The position numbers and the translations under genes were made by a program. Below, piece by piece: positions 35,655-48,817 of a stretch of 64,000 nt of DNA (position 1 is the stretch's first letter; each line of letters opens with the position of its first letter). Below the pieces are notes generated by a model. It saw nothing but the letters and a program-made list of their open reading frames with translations, did no database searches and was not told the DNA's origin. This DNA is from Bradysia coprophila (taxonomy: Eukaryota; Arthropoda; Insecta; Diptera; Sciaridae): contig NW_023504022.1 of NCBI RefSeq assembly GCF_014529535.1, forward strand, positions 6,313,132 through 6,377,131, written 5' to 3'.

Positions 35655-35745
35655 ACTGACTTCCTCCGGACTTGAACCTGAGACCTCTGGATCTGAGTCT
35701 ACGACGTTTCGAATGTTGCCATACAGAAGTGCTGGTTGACATTTC
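35655..35745 (-). other. tRNA-like pol III motif, possible SINE piece
   Basis: On the minus strand ACTCAGATCCAGAGGTCTCA followed by GGTTCAAGTCC looks like an anticodon arm plus a B box, and ACTTCTG/GGAAGT could pair as a weak acceptor stem. The D arm does not fit and the T stem has a mismatch, so I do not call a tRNA gene. Confidence 0.3.
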
Positions 35746-38230
35746 TTATTGGTGAACGTATTAGACGTATTAAAGAACTTTAGTATTTAACTACAACACA
35801 TTCTACACCCTAACTCGTTGATTTCTTTCGAAAGAAATGAGAGACATAGAAATAAAGTCCTGATTCAATGCCTAAGGCCATTATACGTTAAGGACGTATA
35901 TCATACGGTATATGCGTTTCACCTCCGTTCCATACGTAATTTATGCATATTCCACGAATCTCTACTCTACTACAATACGTGACAATATTAAAATCTGCTA
36001 ATCGAAATACGTACATGCGTTTTTGACATTTTCCACGTTTATAACACATTGTTCAATGAACAATGTTCATACGTTAAGGATGCAAACTATACCGTTCCGA
36101 CGAATGATATACATTCCCGTCTTGTTGTCCTTATATTATTTTTCTGTGTGTAATGATAAGATTTTCTATTTAATTTTGTTGTTGTTGTTGCAAGCAATTA
36201 ATGTAAATTTGGAAATTGAATAAAAAATTGTTATCTTAGCAAAGTAGGAAAATAATGCGAAATTGGATGAGATGTTCATGACACAATTCATTGCTTTCTG
36301 TGAAGTGAAGCTAAAAGGGTGTTGTGTGCTTTGAATTACCGCCGTAATCATCGAAGACAAATTTCATTAGTTACTTAAATATTTTCAAAGTAAAGCTGTG
36401 CTATTGGGTGCGTAGTGAAAATTTGCATTTTTTCTGTTTTTGTGATCTATAGTCACTCGGATAATATTTAGACCCGTAGGAAATACGGGGGTCTTATGAT
36501 TCCCATGAAGTATCGCCAAAATCAAATTGCCAAAAAAATGTTTCTTCACATTTTGTCGTTTCTTCACACTTTGTCGATTTTTCTTGTCCTTTTTTTACAC
36601 TTTGGCAATTTTTCTTTTCGTATTATGAGTTTTTGAGAACTTTATAATCACAAAAAAAATCGCTAAAGTATGAAGAAACGTCAAGAAAAATTGCCAAAGC
36701 GAGAAAAAACGCCAAAACCAAAAAAAGGCATATAATTGGCGTTTCTTCACACTTTGGCGATTTTTGTTGGCGTTTCTTCACACTTTGGCGATTTCTTTTC
36801 GTGATTATAAAAATTCTCAAAAACTGATGAAACGCCAAGAAAAATCACCAAAGTGTGAAGAAACGCCAATTAACTGTCTTTTTTCGGTATGTTCGGTTTG
36901 AAGAAATTTTCTTCAAACTTTGTTGATTTTTTTTTTCGTTTTATCAGTTTTTAAGAATTTTTATAGGGATATTATATTTGACCGATAAATTAATTGAAAA
37001 CTACCGATAAAAAATAATAAATGACCGATAAATACGGTACCGATAGAAAATAATAAATGATCGATAGAGAAATTCACAAGTACCGATAAAAAAATACACA
37101 ACTACCGATAATTTTTTACCGATATAAAAAGTAATAAAGTACCGATAAATTCATAATTTTACGACAGTTTATTATTTTCTATCGGTCGTTCATTATTTTC
37201 TATCGGTACTTTCGTTTTTTCAATCGCTAGTTTATTATTTTCTACACATATTTCTTAAAACATTTCGTAACTTTAATTCATCTATTCTTTCTACTACAAA
37301 ATACGATATACTGCGTTTCGTTAACGTGCAACTCATATGAAGCAATGCATGATCTTGTTCCGTGACTAACAAACTTTGCACAAAACTCTTAAACGTTTGT
37401 TCGGCTCATTCGAAAGTGGTGCACTAGTAGATGATATAGGGCTCCATCAAGGTTACTCTAAAAAAAACGTCACCGATTCTGAGCTATTTCAAGACCCAGG
37501 TTCTTTCATCACGAATCAAATTTCAGCAAAGAACCGATTTATTCCGTACTGCTGGGTTTAAACTTTTCTATTTTTTTTTTATTCAATCGATCCTTGAAAA
37601 ACTTTGAAATCCGAATATTTTTCGATTTGATGTTTTCGCAGGAAGTTTCGAAAAATTTTGAGAAAAAAAACGAAGTGAAATTTCGATTTGATGCTTTTCA
37701 AGGATTTGTCGAAGAATTTAGGTTTCTTGAAAAAACTATCAGGCTTGTAAAATCGCAAGTCAATTCTACCAGCACTACACTACACTGGTGTAATTATAAA
37801 CTTTTGCACCTTTGTCTTAGTTTCTACAATTTTGCAGTCCACAAAGTACGCACAAATGCGTTTACTAACATTCCATAGAAAGTTCGGTTTCACGTGCGTA
37901 AGGAGGAAATTTTTAATTCGTTTATTTTGCGATTATATTAAAATTACATTATATGACAATTAATCATATTCCGTTTGTGTATTAATATAAAATTAATCTC
38001 CTCCAACCCAGAGGTGTATGGCACTGTGCCCAAAATCGATGCAGCATTCCCTCTTTGTATTGAGATTCCAAGTCTTTGGATCAGGAGGAAATTGTAATTG
38101 TACCTAACTTAGATATCCGAGATATTACGTTTCAAGTTCTGACTTACCTAGAACCGAGCTTCAAAAAAATTGAAAATATCGATGAATGCACCAATGAACC
38201 TTTAGAAATTTAGCGACTCAAGAATTTTTA
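35746..38230. other. Repeat-rich stretch without a recognisable gene
   Basis: At 36460-36900 the words GAAGAAACGCCAA and TTTGGCGATTTTT recur in both orientations, forming several hairpins. At 36980-37230 the word TACCGATAAAAAATAATAAA recurs first direct and then inverted. Frames at 37376-37878 are not recognisable. GACCCGTAGGAAATACGGGG near 36471 resembles a lone terminus of the element at 38231. Confidence 0.55.
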
Positions 38231-40760
38231 GACCCGTACGAAGTACTGGGGTCTTATGCGTTTACGCATACATCCGTAACACGTCGAATTGGACTCTCTG
38301 AGTAAGGGGAAACCTATTGTGGTTGTCTAGAGATGCCAAATCAGTGAAAAAAAATGTCCGTCAGTCAGTCTGTCCGTGTGTCCGTCTGCACGATAACTTG
38401 AGTAAAACGCATCCGATTTTGAAAATTCTTTTTTTCCCGTTTGGTAATGTCAAAAGACAGGCTAAGTTCGAAGATGAGTGATTTTGGATCGACCCTTCCC
38501 GAGCTGTGGCCCAATAAGTGCTTTACGGTTTTTCGAAGATATCTCCGGACATTCAAACGTTAACACTTGTAAGTGATACGTCAAATAAAAGGTATTTACA
38601 ATACCGATCGACAAAAAAAAAGTTTATGGAAATCTGATGACCGACTCGTGAGTTAGACCCCTTGGTGTGAAACAGGCACAGGGCGGCAAGCAGTTTTTGC
38701 TTGTAGGTCGGCCACATTTGAACATATTTCGTCTGTTTTAGCTTTATTAGATAGGTATTGACCGTACCAATCAGGGAAAAAAGTTTATAAATATAGGCAC
38801 TTAAACATTTCAACTTCTCATATTGCATCGTAGATGCTTTCAAACCCCCATAAGACCCTATTTGGCCCAAAAGCACATAAAATTACCTTTCAAATGATAC
38901 CCCACACCACCATGTACGGCTCGTGTAACTGGAGAAATATTGGTAAGAAAAGTGCAAGTTTTCGGTTGAAAACTTCAACTGCACATATTTCAGTGTGTAT
39001 TAATTTTAAAACCAATGAGTCTCTATTTGGCTCAATAGTACATGTGATTAGCTTTCTAATGACACCCCACACGACCATATACGGCTCGTGTACCCGGAGA
39101 AATTTTGGTAAGAAAAGTGCAAGTTTTCGGTTTTTGATCACCTTTCACCAGTCACAAAAGCTTCGAAGAATTTTTTTGAAATTGTTTTTGGGTTGTAGGG
39201 TCGAAGTCCTTTCTAGGCACATATAAAAAAGTCCACTGGAAAATGCGTCCGATTTCGGTAGGCTGTTTTTAAAAAGAATCCCTCTTAGTGGTTTTTGAAG
39301 ATATCTCCGGACATTTACGCTTGTAAATGATACGTCAAATTAAACGTATTTAGAATACCGATCGACAAAAAAAAAGTTCATGGAAATCGGTGACTGTCAG
39401 TCACTGACTAATAATGTTTTCGGTGTGTTTTAGGCATCCTGTACATGGACATCTATATACAATACAACTATATTGTAATATTTGTTGATTGAAAAGATCG
39501 TTTTTTTACTGACTGCGCCGTATGCGAGCAGTCTTTTTTTCGCTTTGAATAAATAAATATTTGAATTATTGAGCTATATTAGGCCATATTCGACTAAATT
39601 TTAGCTGTAAAATGGTAACTTATAACTATTATAAAGCCAAATATAGTGGTATAAACGACAGCGTATAGCTGTTTATATAATCTTTTACTATATAGGGTGG
39701 GCGTACTTCGTGCAGGACTTTGATTATTGCTTTTAGCAATTTTATTCGGAGATAGTTTACAGATCAGTTAAAAATGGAAGATTTACGGATGCAGTGCTGC
39801 AGTGTAGTTTCAATATTTAAGACTTTTTTGGAAAAATATTTAAATTTAGTACGTACTACTCGTAAGGATCCCCACTATGTTTAGACCCGTTCGAAGGATG
39901 CGTTTGCGCATACGTTTTCATTACACTAACTATGAAAATTGTAATTTCGCTTCCCGAATGAGATGCGAAAGTTTAAAAATTCGCCACGACATCACAAGAG
40001 GTGTGAAAGTACTTTCGCCCCCACCCCCCCCAAAGAAGATGCGAAAACAACGCACTTCAAGCAAAAGTGCTATTAATTACAGCTGCCCAATAGAGTACTA
40101 TTTTGTAAGAAATTTTATCCCCCCTCTTTTTACAGTGTAAAATGTTTAATGGAGCACTGTCAAGTTTCAGTACCCTATTTAGAGTACCACTTTTGCTTGA
40201 AGTGCGTTGGGAAAGTAGATAACAGCAACAACAGAGGAGCGAAATCGTTCGGCCTACAATCCGTGAAACAGCCTACAAAACAGGCACACAAATGGAAATG
40301 ACTAATAATCGGAACTGTACTTTCAAGTTCCAAACATATTCATTTATAGATCGTATTTTTATGGTTGTTAACAACATGTGTTCCGTCTGGTGTTGTTGTG
40401 ATCGATGTGATAGAAAAGAACGTTGCCAATAAAGAACGTTGCCCCGCATATTTCAGCTTTTTTCGGTAAATTTCATCAATTGGAACGTGTTTAGGAAGCT
40501 CAAATTACAATTTTCGTAGTTATTGTAATGAAAAGTTGGGTAAATCACATGGCACGTCGTAAAAAAATTCAACCGGTGCGATTGCCACCCTGGCCTTCGG
40601 CCACGGGCTGCAAACTTCGCACACGGTTGCATATTTTTACTTTCGTCCCTTGTGATCCAAATAACCATTAAAAGGCTCATAGCTTCTAAGCAGAAAAGAG
40701 AATTAAGTGAGAGATGAAGAGTTTCAGATTAAAGTCTTTTGATAGGTTTTCGTACGGGTC
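38231..40760 (-). mobile_element. GACCCGTACGAA-terminated element, copy 2 (inverted, longer)
   Basis: The ends GACCCGTACGAA (38231) and TTCGTACGGGTC (to 40760) equal those of 17821-19042, and internal blocks match in inverted order, including AGATGAAGAGTTTCAGATTA near 40714 against the start of copy 1. Even the immediate outer flank GGCGTTAGCT is shared. Copy 2 is longer, with a 39880-40570 segment that carries its own inverted blocks (ATTGTAATTT and neighbours). No transposase is seen. Confidence 0.68.
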
Positions 40761-40832
40761 GGCGTTAGCTTATGTTTTATTTCTAGGTTCAATTTAACTT
40801 GTTATTGCCAAATAAATTGCTGAACATCAAAA

Positions 40833-43800
40833 ATGGCGGATTTTCGGTTGGCGAGGTCCATCAGGCGAAAAAACAAATCCTATTTTCTCAGGGACAACGA
40901 CTTAATGCGTAAGCTGATCGAGTTTTGCTAATACATTCGTTCCAACTCAAAGAGTAAACGTCTTGTCCTTTTCGTTGATTTCAGGTGGTTACTTTTTTGC
41001 AACGACTGCGAAGTTGAAGCGAAAGCTTACTCAGCCAAAATGGTTCTCGTCGGAATTTCCATTACCTGTAAGGAGAAACAAAATGTCTGCAGCTACGTCC
41101 AACGATGGAAGGGAGACAATCGAAGAGGCATGGCAACTTGTACAAGAGGCAAAGAATAAAGTCATCTTTGATCCAAACCACCGTGACGCAGTCCTTGTTG
41201 TGGGCAATACAGGTACTGGCAAGAGTACGCTGGTTCAATTCATTGCTGGTGACATGTCAAAGATGTGGGCCGTGGAGTATCCTGAATATTCCGGAAATAT
41301 AATCATTCAAGATGAAGACGGGAAAATCAGCAGGCCTGGAGAAGAGTCTACATCGAAGACGCTCTATCCTGAACTGGTGGTGAGCACGAAAAAGGATATC
41401 GCATTCTATGACTGTCCCGGATTCAAAGACTCCAGAGGAACTGCCGTCGATTTGGCTGGTGCCTACATGACCAAGATGGTCTTCGAAAACTTAGAAAATA
41501 TCAAAGTTCACATTACCGTCGAGTGGGAGACAGCAATTGGACAGAATGGACGTGGAATCCCATTTATTGAAGCAATTGAGCGCGTTGGAGAATTCATTCG
41601 TGATGCAGAAAAGTTCAAAGACGGACTTTCAATGGTAGCCACTAAAGTTCCGAAAGTGACGCGAAAAGATGATTCGGGAAATATCCAAGTTGTACCGGAC
41701 GAGATGCTAATTAAATCTGTCGGTGATTTTATTGTCAAGAACATGATTCCTGACGTTAAGAAGAAAATCGAAGCCGAAAAGAATGGAAAGAGGAAGAAAA
41801 TTCTGGAGAATGCGCTCGTCATTTTCACGGCTCTGAGCAAACCCACAAACGGTAAGTACAGTCGCATTTCACTGTTCCGCAAACCTGAAGAATCGGGCCA
41901 TCTGGACCAGTCGCCGTTGATGCAGAAAAGCCATGACGGTATCGTGAACGCAATAAAAACGGAAACTAGTTTCATGGCGGTTTCAACGGACGACTTTGGC
42001 ATGAGCATCGCCGACAAGACAAAACTGGAGATGAGGGACATTTCGGACGAACTTAACAATAACATTTTAATCAAAATGAAAGAAATTGGCGAGTTGATAA
42101 ACGCCGATGTCGATAAACGTGTGCGTAAGTCCGTAGATTGGGTGGATTTGATTGCTTCCCTAACTGAGATTCTAGAAGTTGTCACCGATAATTCAGAAAG
42201 ACTGAAAAAACTGGACAAATTCATAACCGACTTTGTCGATTCCATGCAGTCCGATCTTGCAGCTGTTGACATTGCAATCTCTGCAGCCAAGTTTCAGGCT
42301 GTGGAAGACGACATCTCCTATCTTGACTTTGTAGAAGCCATGCTAGAAGAAGACGTGGGCACAGTTCCATATACAGCTCTTGATGATTCAGTTACTCTAA
42401 TCACCAACTATGTGGCTTGGTACAAAATACTGTACACATTTTTGGAAGCTCTGAGCGCCGACTACATCCAAGAAGACACAACCATGTACAATGTAGCCAA
42501 CTTGGACGACTGGGGTCAGAGTGGTAAACCTCAAGGGCTTCGCGTTTCGACACAAACGTTTGAAAGGTTTGCGAAACTACTTAAAATTGAAACCACTGCG
42601 ATCAGTGGGCTCAAACTGAACGAGGAGAGAATGAATGAACTCAATTCCGTTGTAAAGCTCACGCTGGCTACTACCGCAAATATCGTGGTTGAGTCTGATG
42701 GAACTCTTCTAGCTCAAGGTCCCTTCGTCCGACTGTCGAAGGTGTTAGAAGAGTACAAGAAGAATGAACGAAACGTCAAGGCTTTTAACGTTAATGCGTC
42801 TTGTGCTGTTTACATCGATACGCCCGACTTTACAGCTCCAGGATGTCATATGGCTATCGCCGCTCCCCAATCGCATATTGTGGGAGCCCCGTCAATACAT
42901 CTGGATGGGAAAGATGGGAAAAGTGAATTGAGTCCAGCAGAACCTGGAAAAGGTGAAACACCTGGCGAGAACGGCGTTCCTGGTGGTGCGGGTGAGCCTG
43001 CTGGACATTTTATTGGTGTTGCCCACGAAGTTCACAATGCGAAGTACCTTACAATTTCGGCAATTGGCGGTAACGGTGGGAAAGGTCAGGATGGTGGAAA
43101 AGGTGGAAAAGGATCTAAAGGATATGACGCTAGAAAGCCAACAGACAAATGGCAAAATAGGCCGGACGGTAAGGAAGGTGTAGATTGGAAGCAGGTAGAC
43201 AAGAAGAAAACGATGGGACCTGGATATGTCATATGGGAAACGTTTTATGACATCTTTAACTCAAAAGCAGCAACCAACGGAATGCGTGGAGGTGATGGAG
43301 GCATTGGTGGACTGGGTGGGATGGGCGGAAGCGTTATTTTATCCATTTTTGAGGGCAATAATAGTTCTGCCACCGTCCGAGATTCTGACGGTGATATTGG
43401 ACCTAATGGAGGTGAGTGGTTCTTCCTTTTGTGTTGCAATTGATGTTTTGCTGAAGTTTCCCCTTTTATTTCATAAAAAATTAAGCTGGTGGTAAGGGCG
43501 GTGCTGGAGAAAAACACGGAAACAATTTGAATGCTAAACATTCTTCTAGTCTAAATGTTGAGACATCGGATAGCGACTGGACAATTATTAAATGGTACGA
43601 CGAAGGTTACTCCAACCCTGGATCCGAAGGTAGAACTGGTGGAAATGACAAACCTGATCGGAAACTCAAACCTCAGCTACCAGTATCTGAAATGGCTAAA
43701 TTTCTAATCGACTTCAAAGGATACATTCTTGGAATGGCTGCCAAGACGCCGTTGCTACGGCATTTCCTTGAGCAGTTTCTCCGAGAGATGAATGAAAGGA

Positions 43801-46800
43801 GCGACGCGCGGCTACTACGACGTTCCTTGGAACAAGACTTTTTCGTATGTATGAAAGAAACGAGTGACCTAAACCAATTGTACGACACTTCAGCCCTTCT
43901 GTACGAAATGAACACTTTAGAGTCCCTATTCTACGGCATCCACAATCGCATTAACATGGCTCCCTACTACCAAGCATTGTTGAACCGTGTTCGAAAATAC
44001 GCCGATGAACATAAGAATGAAACGAAACGAGTTGAAAAGCTCGCCCTCGGCACCATTTATTCCTCCTGTCTCAGTAAACTGTGCTCGCTTCAGCTAGAGT
44101 ACAAGGCGCAAACTTTCATAATTGACTTAGCCCCGTACATTGATATCACACTAAGGCGAGTCAACGAAATCAAGGAAATGGACCGGAGAGTGGCTATCAA
44201 AGATTTCCAAAAGTCTTACAATCAGGCGATAACACTCAAGGTGAATGAGGCTAACGAATTGATTGCATCGAAAGTAAATCCCGGAATCGATAAATCCATG
44301 AGAGGAATGGACGACGCTCTGGAAACTTTGGTCAACGAAACATTGAAGAAACTGGAAGAAGTAGAGGCGACTGTTGAGGAACTCAAGGCGCTTCGGGCTC
44401 AAATGGAGATGAATGTTTTCATTCACGGATTCCTCAACCTGTTGAATCTTGGTGGCATCATTGCTAGTTTTTGCGGTCCGATTGGAGCCGCCGTTGGTAC
44501 TGTGGTTACGGCAGGAACAACAATTGTCGACTCTTTAGTGGTCGACCCAGATATGCCAGCTGGTTCGGCTATTTTACTGCCTGAAGGATTAGAAACATCG
44601 ATTAATGGACTTGGCAATCTGGTCGTTAGCATTCGTGACAGAAAAATTGAAGAGCTGGATGCTCAACTGACTTCGACCGAGAAGGAAATTGCGGTGAGAT
44701 TTCAAAATAATTTTAGGTGTTGCATGAAGTTTGACGAATTCATCGAACCATTTGGGAGATTGTAGTAAATCTCTGTTTCGGTCATATTCGTCCAGAAATA
44801 TTGATGCCACTAATCCTAGCCCCGTACGACCCGTAATCTAGCTCGCCCGTAACCCTAGTAAATCCTTCATCTAGTACTACCGTAATCTTAGTAAAATCAT
44901 ACCCTTAGTGCATCTATGGTCCATATCCCCATAGTGTGGCCGTTTAGGGTCTCAGACCAAGGACCGAAATTCCAAATATATTTAAATTCAATCTATGGCT
45001 CAAACAAAACCAAAATCAGCGAAATCGGTGAAAGTTTAGTCATTTTATATGTATAAAACACTTAGGGCACTACTTTTTACTTTTTGGTAGGGCAATAACT
45101 CACGTTCGAGTGACTAGGGATGGGAGACGTTCAAAATTATCGATAATATCAATCAAAAAATATAATCGATTAGTCATATCGTTATCGATAATTTCATAAT
45201 TATCGATAATTATCAAAATATCGAAATTCGATAATTATCAAAATATCGATATCTGAAAATTCATGATAAGGTAAAAGCAAAATAAAATGATCGAGTCTGT
45301 TTGTCAATTGAATTTCAATTGTCAAAAACCAGACTCGATCATTTTATTTTGCTTTCATTTTAATATACCGATATATCGGAATATATCGATAAATATCGGA
45401 TTTTCGGACCGAAATATCGATATATCGAATTATCGATATCTTGATAATTAACAAAATATCAATAATTATCGATTATCGATTTTTTTTGATAATTTAAGGT
45501 TGGAAATGGGTGGGTCACTTAGGGTTTTAGAGTTATTTCTTGAATGGTGGCAGATAGAGAGTTACTTTCTTCTGCAAAGTCTCAAGGTTTTACGAGTAGA
45601 ACAAAGGGGTATAAATGAAAAATGTAAAAATTGGAAATGGGTGGGTCTGGGTCAATTACGTTTTTAGAGGTATTTCTTGAATGGTGGCAAACAGAAAGTT
45701 ACTTTCTTCGGCAAAGTCTCAGAGTTTTCCGAGTAGAACAGAGGAGCATATGTGAAAAATGTCGAAAGTTGAAAATGGGTGAAATAATAAGTAATAGGAG
45801 AAATTGTGGCGATCATTTTTATGAATAGAACGTGGGGTCGCCGAGAACGTGGAAATTTTCGTCAAAAATTTTATTGACTATATCGATAAATCTTCACTCA
45901 GGCATCATTTTGATGAATAGCGTGCGACCTAAATTTCAGGTTAAGAGCCCAAATCTTCTAAAATGAATTATATCCAAACAAAATCTCTACGAGAAAAGTT
46001 TGACGCAGTCTTTATAGTACAATTTCTAAAATATGACAATCTCTCGGCTAGCTGATCAGTTTCTACACTGATTGTCGGTCGTTCTTTCACATAATGAATA
46101 CTTAGAAATCGTTTTTCTATCGTTTCATTTGTAGGTAAATAGTGCAACTGAAAAAGAGAACTTGAAGGATTTGGATGTCAAAGTGCAGGAACTGCAGAAG
46201 AAATTGGATGTTGAGAAAGTTAACAGTGCTCTTGAAGACAATGAACAGAACATTGCCGCCCAGACTGAACGAATCGATGCGATTCAGATAGACCTCAAAG
46301 ACACGATCGACAAGAAGGAGACCAAGCTCGAAGAAGAGATTGCTGCTGGCAAGACGGATAAAAAGAATGTGCTTGACATCGTGAAGAAAATTAAAAATGG
46401 GGTGAAGCTAGTTTCGGCCTCGTTTGAAACGTTTGACAAATTCAAGGATGACCAGAAAAAGTTGGACGCCATATCGGAAGCTCTGCGGGAGGCTGACGAG
46501 GCTATTATGGCTCTGCATGATTACGAACGAATCATTTACACCACTCTCTTCCCGATGGTTAGAAACATGAGAGATGACATGCACGAAGTTATGAATTCCC
46601 TATCGGGCAAATCTCAGGTGATCTTAACGATCCATTTCCTTCATTTCCTTTACTGACATTTTAACTTAAAATATCAAAAACCCATTTGACAGGTGGCCCT
46701 AGATGTGACTAAATGGGAGGTTCAGTCGACTCTGAATGGAATCAAAACCACGCTCGAAATGGCCATGGAAGGATTCGACGCACAATCTGAACTGACAAGT

Positions 46801-47862
46801 TGCTTTGACCAACTCTCCGAGGCGCTATCGCTTCTCATCCACATCTACGATCGGCTCGAAAATTACCATGACCAGCAGGCGCTGGGCGACTACATCGCTA
46901 ATATTGGCGCCGCGGGAGACTACGAAGATCTGCTGCGTGGGACCAGCTATGAGCAAGGTGTGCGACAGCTCGACATGACCATTCAATCGAATCTGGTTCT
47001 TCTCGAGTACGAGAATTCAATGAATGCTTTCAAGCAATGGGTGTTCCCATTCGCTCGATCTTACTTAGAGGCGAGCACATTGCCGGAATCACTGAAACCA
47101 GTTCAAGATGAGGACAGTCTGAGGGAAATGGTTGTCGTTGCCAGTAAACAATTGAAGCAAATCAAGGACCACATCACGCAATACTGGGCGACGATTCCAG
47201 CCAACGAAAAGTTTTTCTTCACTGCCAAATTCTATTCGAACGAGAAATTGGGCGGGCCTTTCTATATATGGACGAAGGAGCACCATAAGAAGGAAATCGA
47301 GGCCCTGTTTAAAGGAGACGAGATTACTCTGTTAGCGGATGTGCGAAAGAGTGAACCATTTGTGACAAGCAGAAGAGCAATCAAGTTTGCACTCATCTAC
47401 TTAAGATTTCTGCTGGACAGCAGTGATGAGGCGCGCAAGGCAAAGTTCGAAGACGTTCTGGAGTACTTCGTGGTCAATATGGTTTACACTGGCGTCAACT
47501 ACTACGAATTCCAAGATCAGATTTACGTTATCAATGGTGTGCCCATTACGCTCAGCTATGGAATCAAACGGGACAGCAAAGGAGAACCGGAAATTATCTC
47601 TACCAGCAGGGATAAGCTGCTCAATGGAGATTTATTGTTGAGTCCGTTCGGCCTCTGGACAGTAAAGCTAACCGCGGATAGAAAGGAGGCCTTCCAGCTA
47701 ATTAAAGAGTTTGTGGGCGATGTGTCGCTCGAATTGGCAGGAAAAGGGAAATACATTTACGATCCAAAGGATGAGTTGGCAGCGCTTGACCTTCGCCCTC
47801 AAGATTACTACCAAGTAGATGGAGGACTCAAGGACTGGCGTAGATTCAGTGCGACGACCTAA
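40833..47862 (+). CDS. Large P-loop GTPase-like protein with glycine-rich and helical membrane-inserting-like regions
   Basis: Five exons, 40833-40908, 40985-43411, 43486-44693, 46135-46617 and 46693-47862, join to 5364 nt (1787 residues). A later ATG at 41083 (residue 59) is the alternative start. The N-terminal domain has a Walker A GNTGTGKST (99-107) and a G3-like DCPGF (168-172), with ATK near 220 as a weak G4, resembling AIG1/dynamin-type TRAFAC GTPases. A helical part follows to about 640, then a glycine-rich collagen-like region (about 655-835: GGNGGKGQDGGKGGKGSKG, GGDGGIGGLGGMGG), more helices, a hydrophobic hairpin-like segment (1150-1187, GGIIASFCGPIGAAVGTVV), coiled coils (about 1060-1145 and 1205-1390) and a 389-residue C-terminal domain. 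There is no signal peptide. AATAAA lies at 48090-48095. I recognise no named family; nucleotide binding is inferred from motifs, and the rest is unknown. Confidence 0.88.
44694..46134 (+). other. Long third intron of the GTPase-like gene, with a foldback and tandem repeat
   Basis: This 1441-bp intron contrasts with the gene's other introns (74-76 bp). At 45120-45490 lies a palindrome rich in ATCGATAATT words whose centre is a strong hairpin (CAAAATAAAATGATCGAGTC against GACTCGATCATTTTATTTTG). At 45502-45780 two ~131-bp direct units begin GGAAATGGGTGGGTC and contain TTACTTTCTTCKGCAAAGTC. Both look inserted. Confidence 0.75.
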
Positions 47863-48817
47863 TTAGAAAAGTATGCAGCTACCTATTCGCAGTCACATTA
47901 TAATTGAAAATCGTTTAGAATTTATAATTAGCTTTTCCTAGTTTTCAGTAATAGCTCCATTTATTCCATTTCCATTTATTCGATGAATCACAGAAGTGCA
48001 TCATATCTCGATAGTCGGCAGCAACACATTCATTTTAATTTTCGAACTTATTTTAATTAATTTTTTAATGAAATATAACCGTACATTACAATAAAGTAGC
48101 TTTCACCATAAACAAACAAGGTATATTCCGCAGCATTCTGCAACGATATGGTGCGCCCTGTGAACCCAGTGTCAACATGAACCTAGTAAATCTGCCACTC
48201 TAATGCGTCATTGATCGCAGTACGTCCTACTGTGTTCGTCAACCTAATCATGTCCGGAGCGATAGCGGAGGACTTGACGCAGTCTAACCCCCAAAAAAAG
48301 AACGAAGAAATTTTTTTGAGACATGTCAACTATGTATAGCTGAACATTTCAGTAGCTACCCTTTTGTATTTATCACCACAAAACTATTTCATCATGTTCT
48401 CGCTTTAAATACGAACAAAACGAGCTATCACTCGGTTATGTAGGTTTAAAATTGGTCAGTTTTCATACTAAATACACCAAATCATGCATGTAAGCATGCA
48501 GTAAGCGGGCGTGACGCAAGTCCACTACTACAAAATTTTTCCAAAAATTATTTTTTGTTACTAAGGAGCATATTTACAGTAACGTTTTGACTTCCCCCTG
48601 TTGGCTCCAATGACCTTCAAACTTACTCCAGACTTGCTTGGAATCTACTTGTCCATACGAGTTCAACGAGCTATCACACGTTACTGCAGCTTCAAAATTG
48701 GCCGAGATATTGAACTTCGAAATATTGACTTTTGTATGAAAAAAAAAAAAAAATTTGGTTTTTTTAGATAACTGAAATCGCCTACATTAGTTAGTTAGTT
48801 AGTTCAAAAGTTAGTTA
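47863..48817 (+). other. 3' UTR and intergenic sequence after the GTPase-like gene
   Basis: AATAAA at 48090-48095, 228 bases past the stop, is the likely polyadenylation signal. The rest has no supported gene; a short TTAG run lies at 48788-48803. Confidence 0.5.

Noticed and set aside
35655..35745. tRNA gene on the minus strand
   Set aside because: B box and part of the anticodon arm fit, but the D arm and T stem do not; listed only as a weak pol III motif.
41508..42290. 260-codon antisense frame in the GTPase-like gene
   Set aside because: It is serine- and isoleucine-rich shadow coding opposite a convincing exon.
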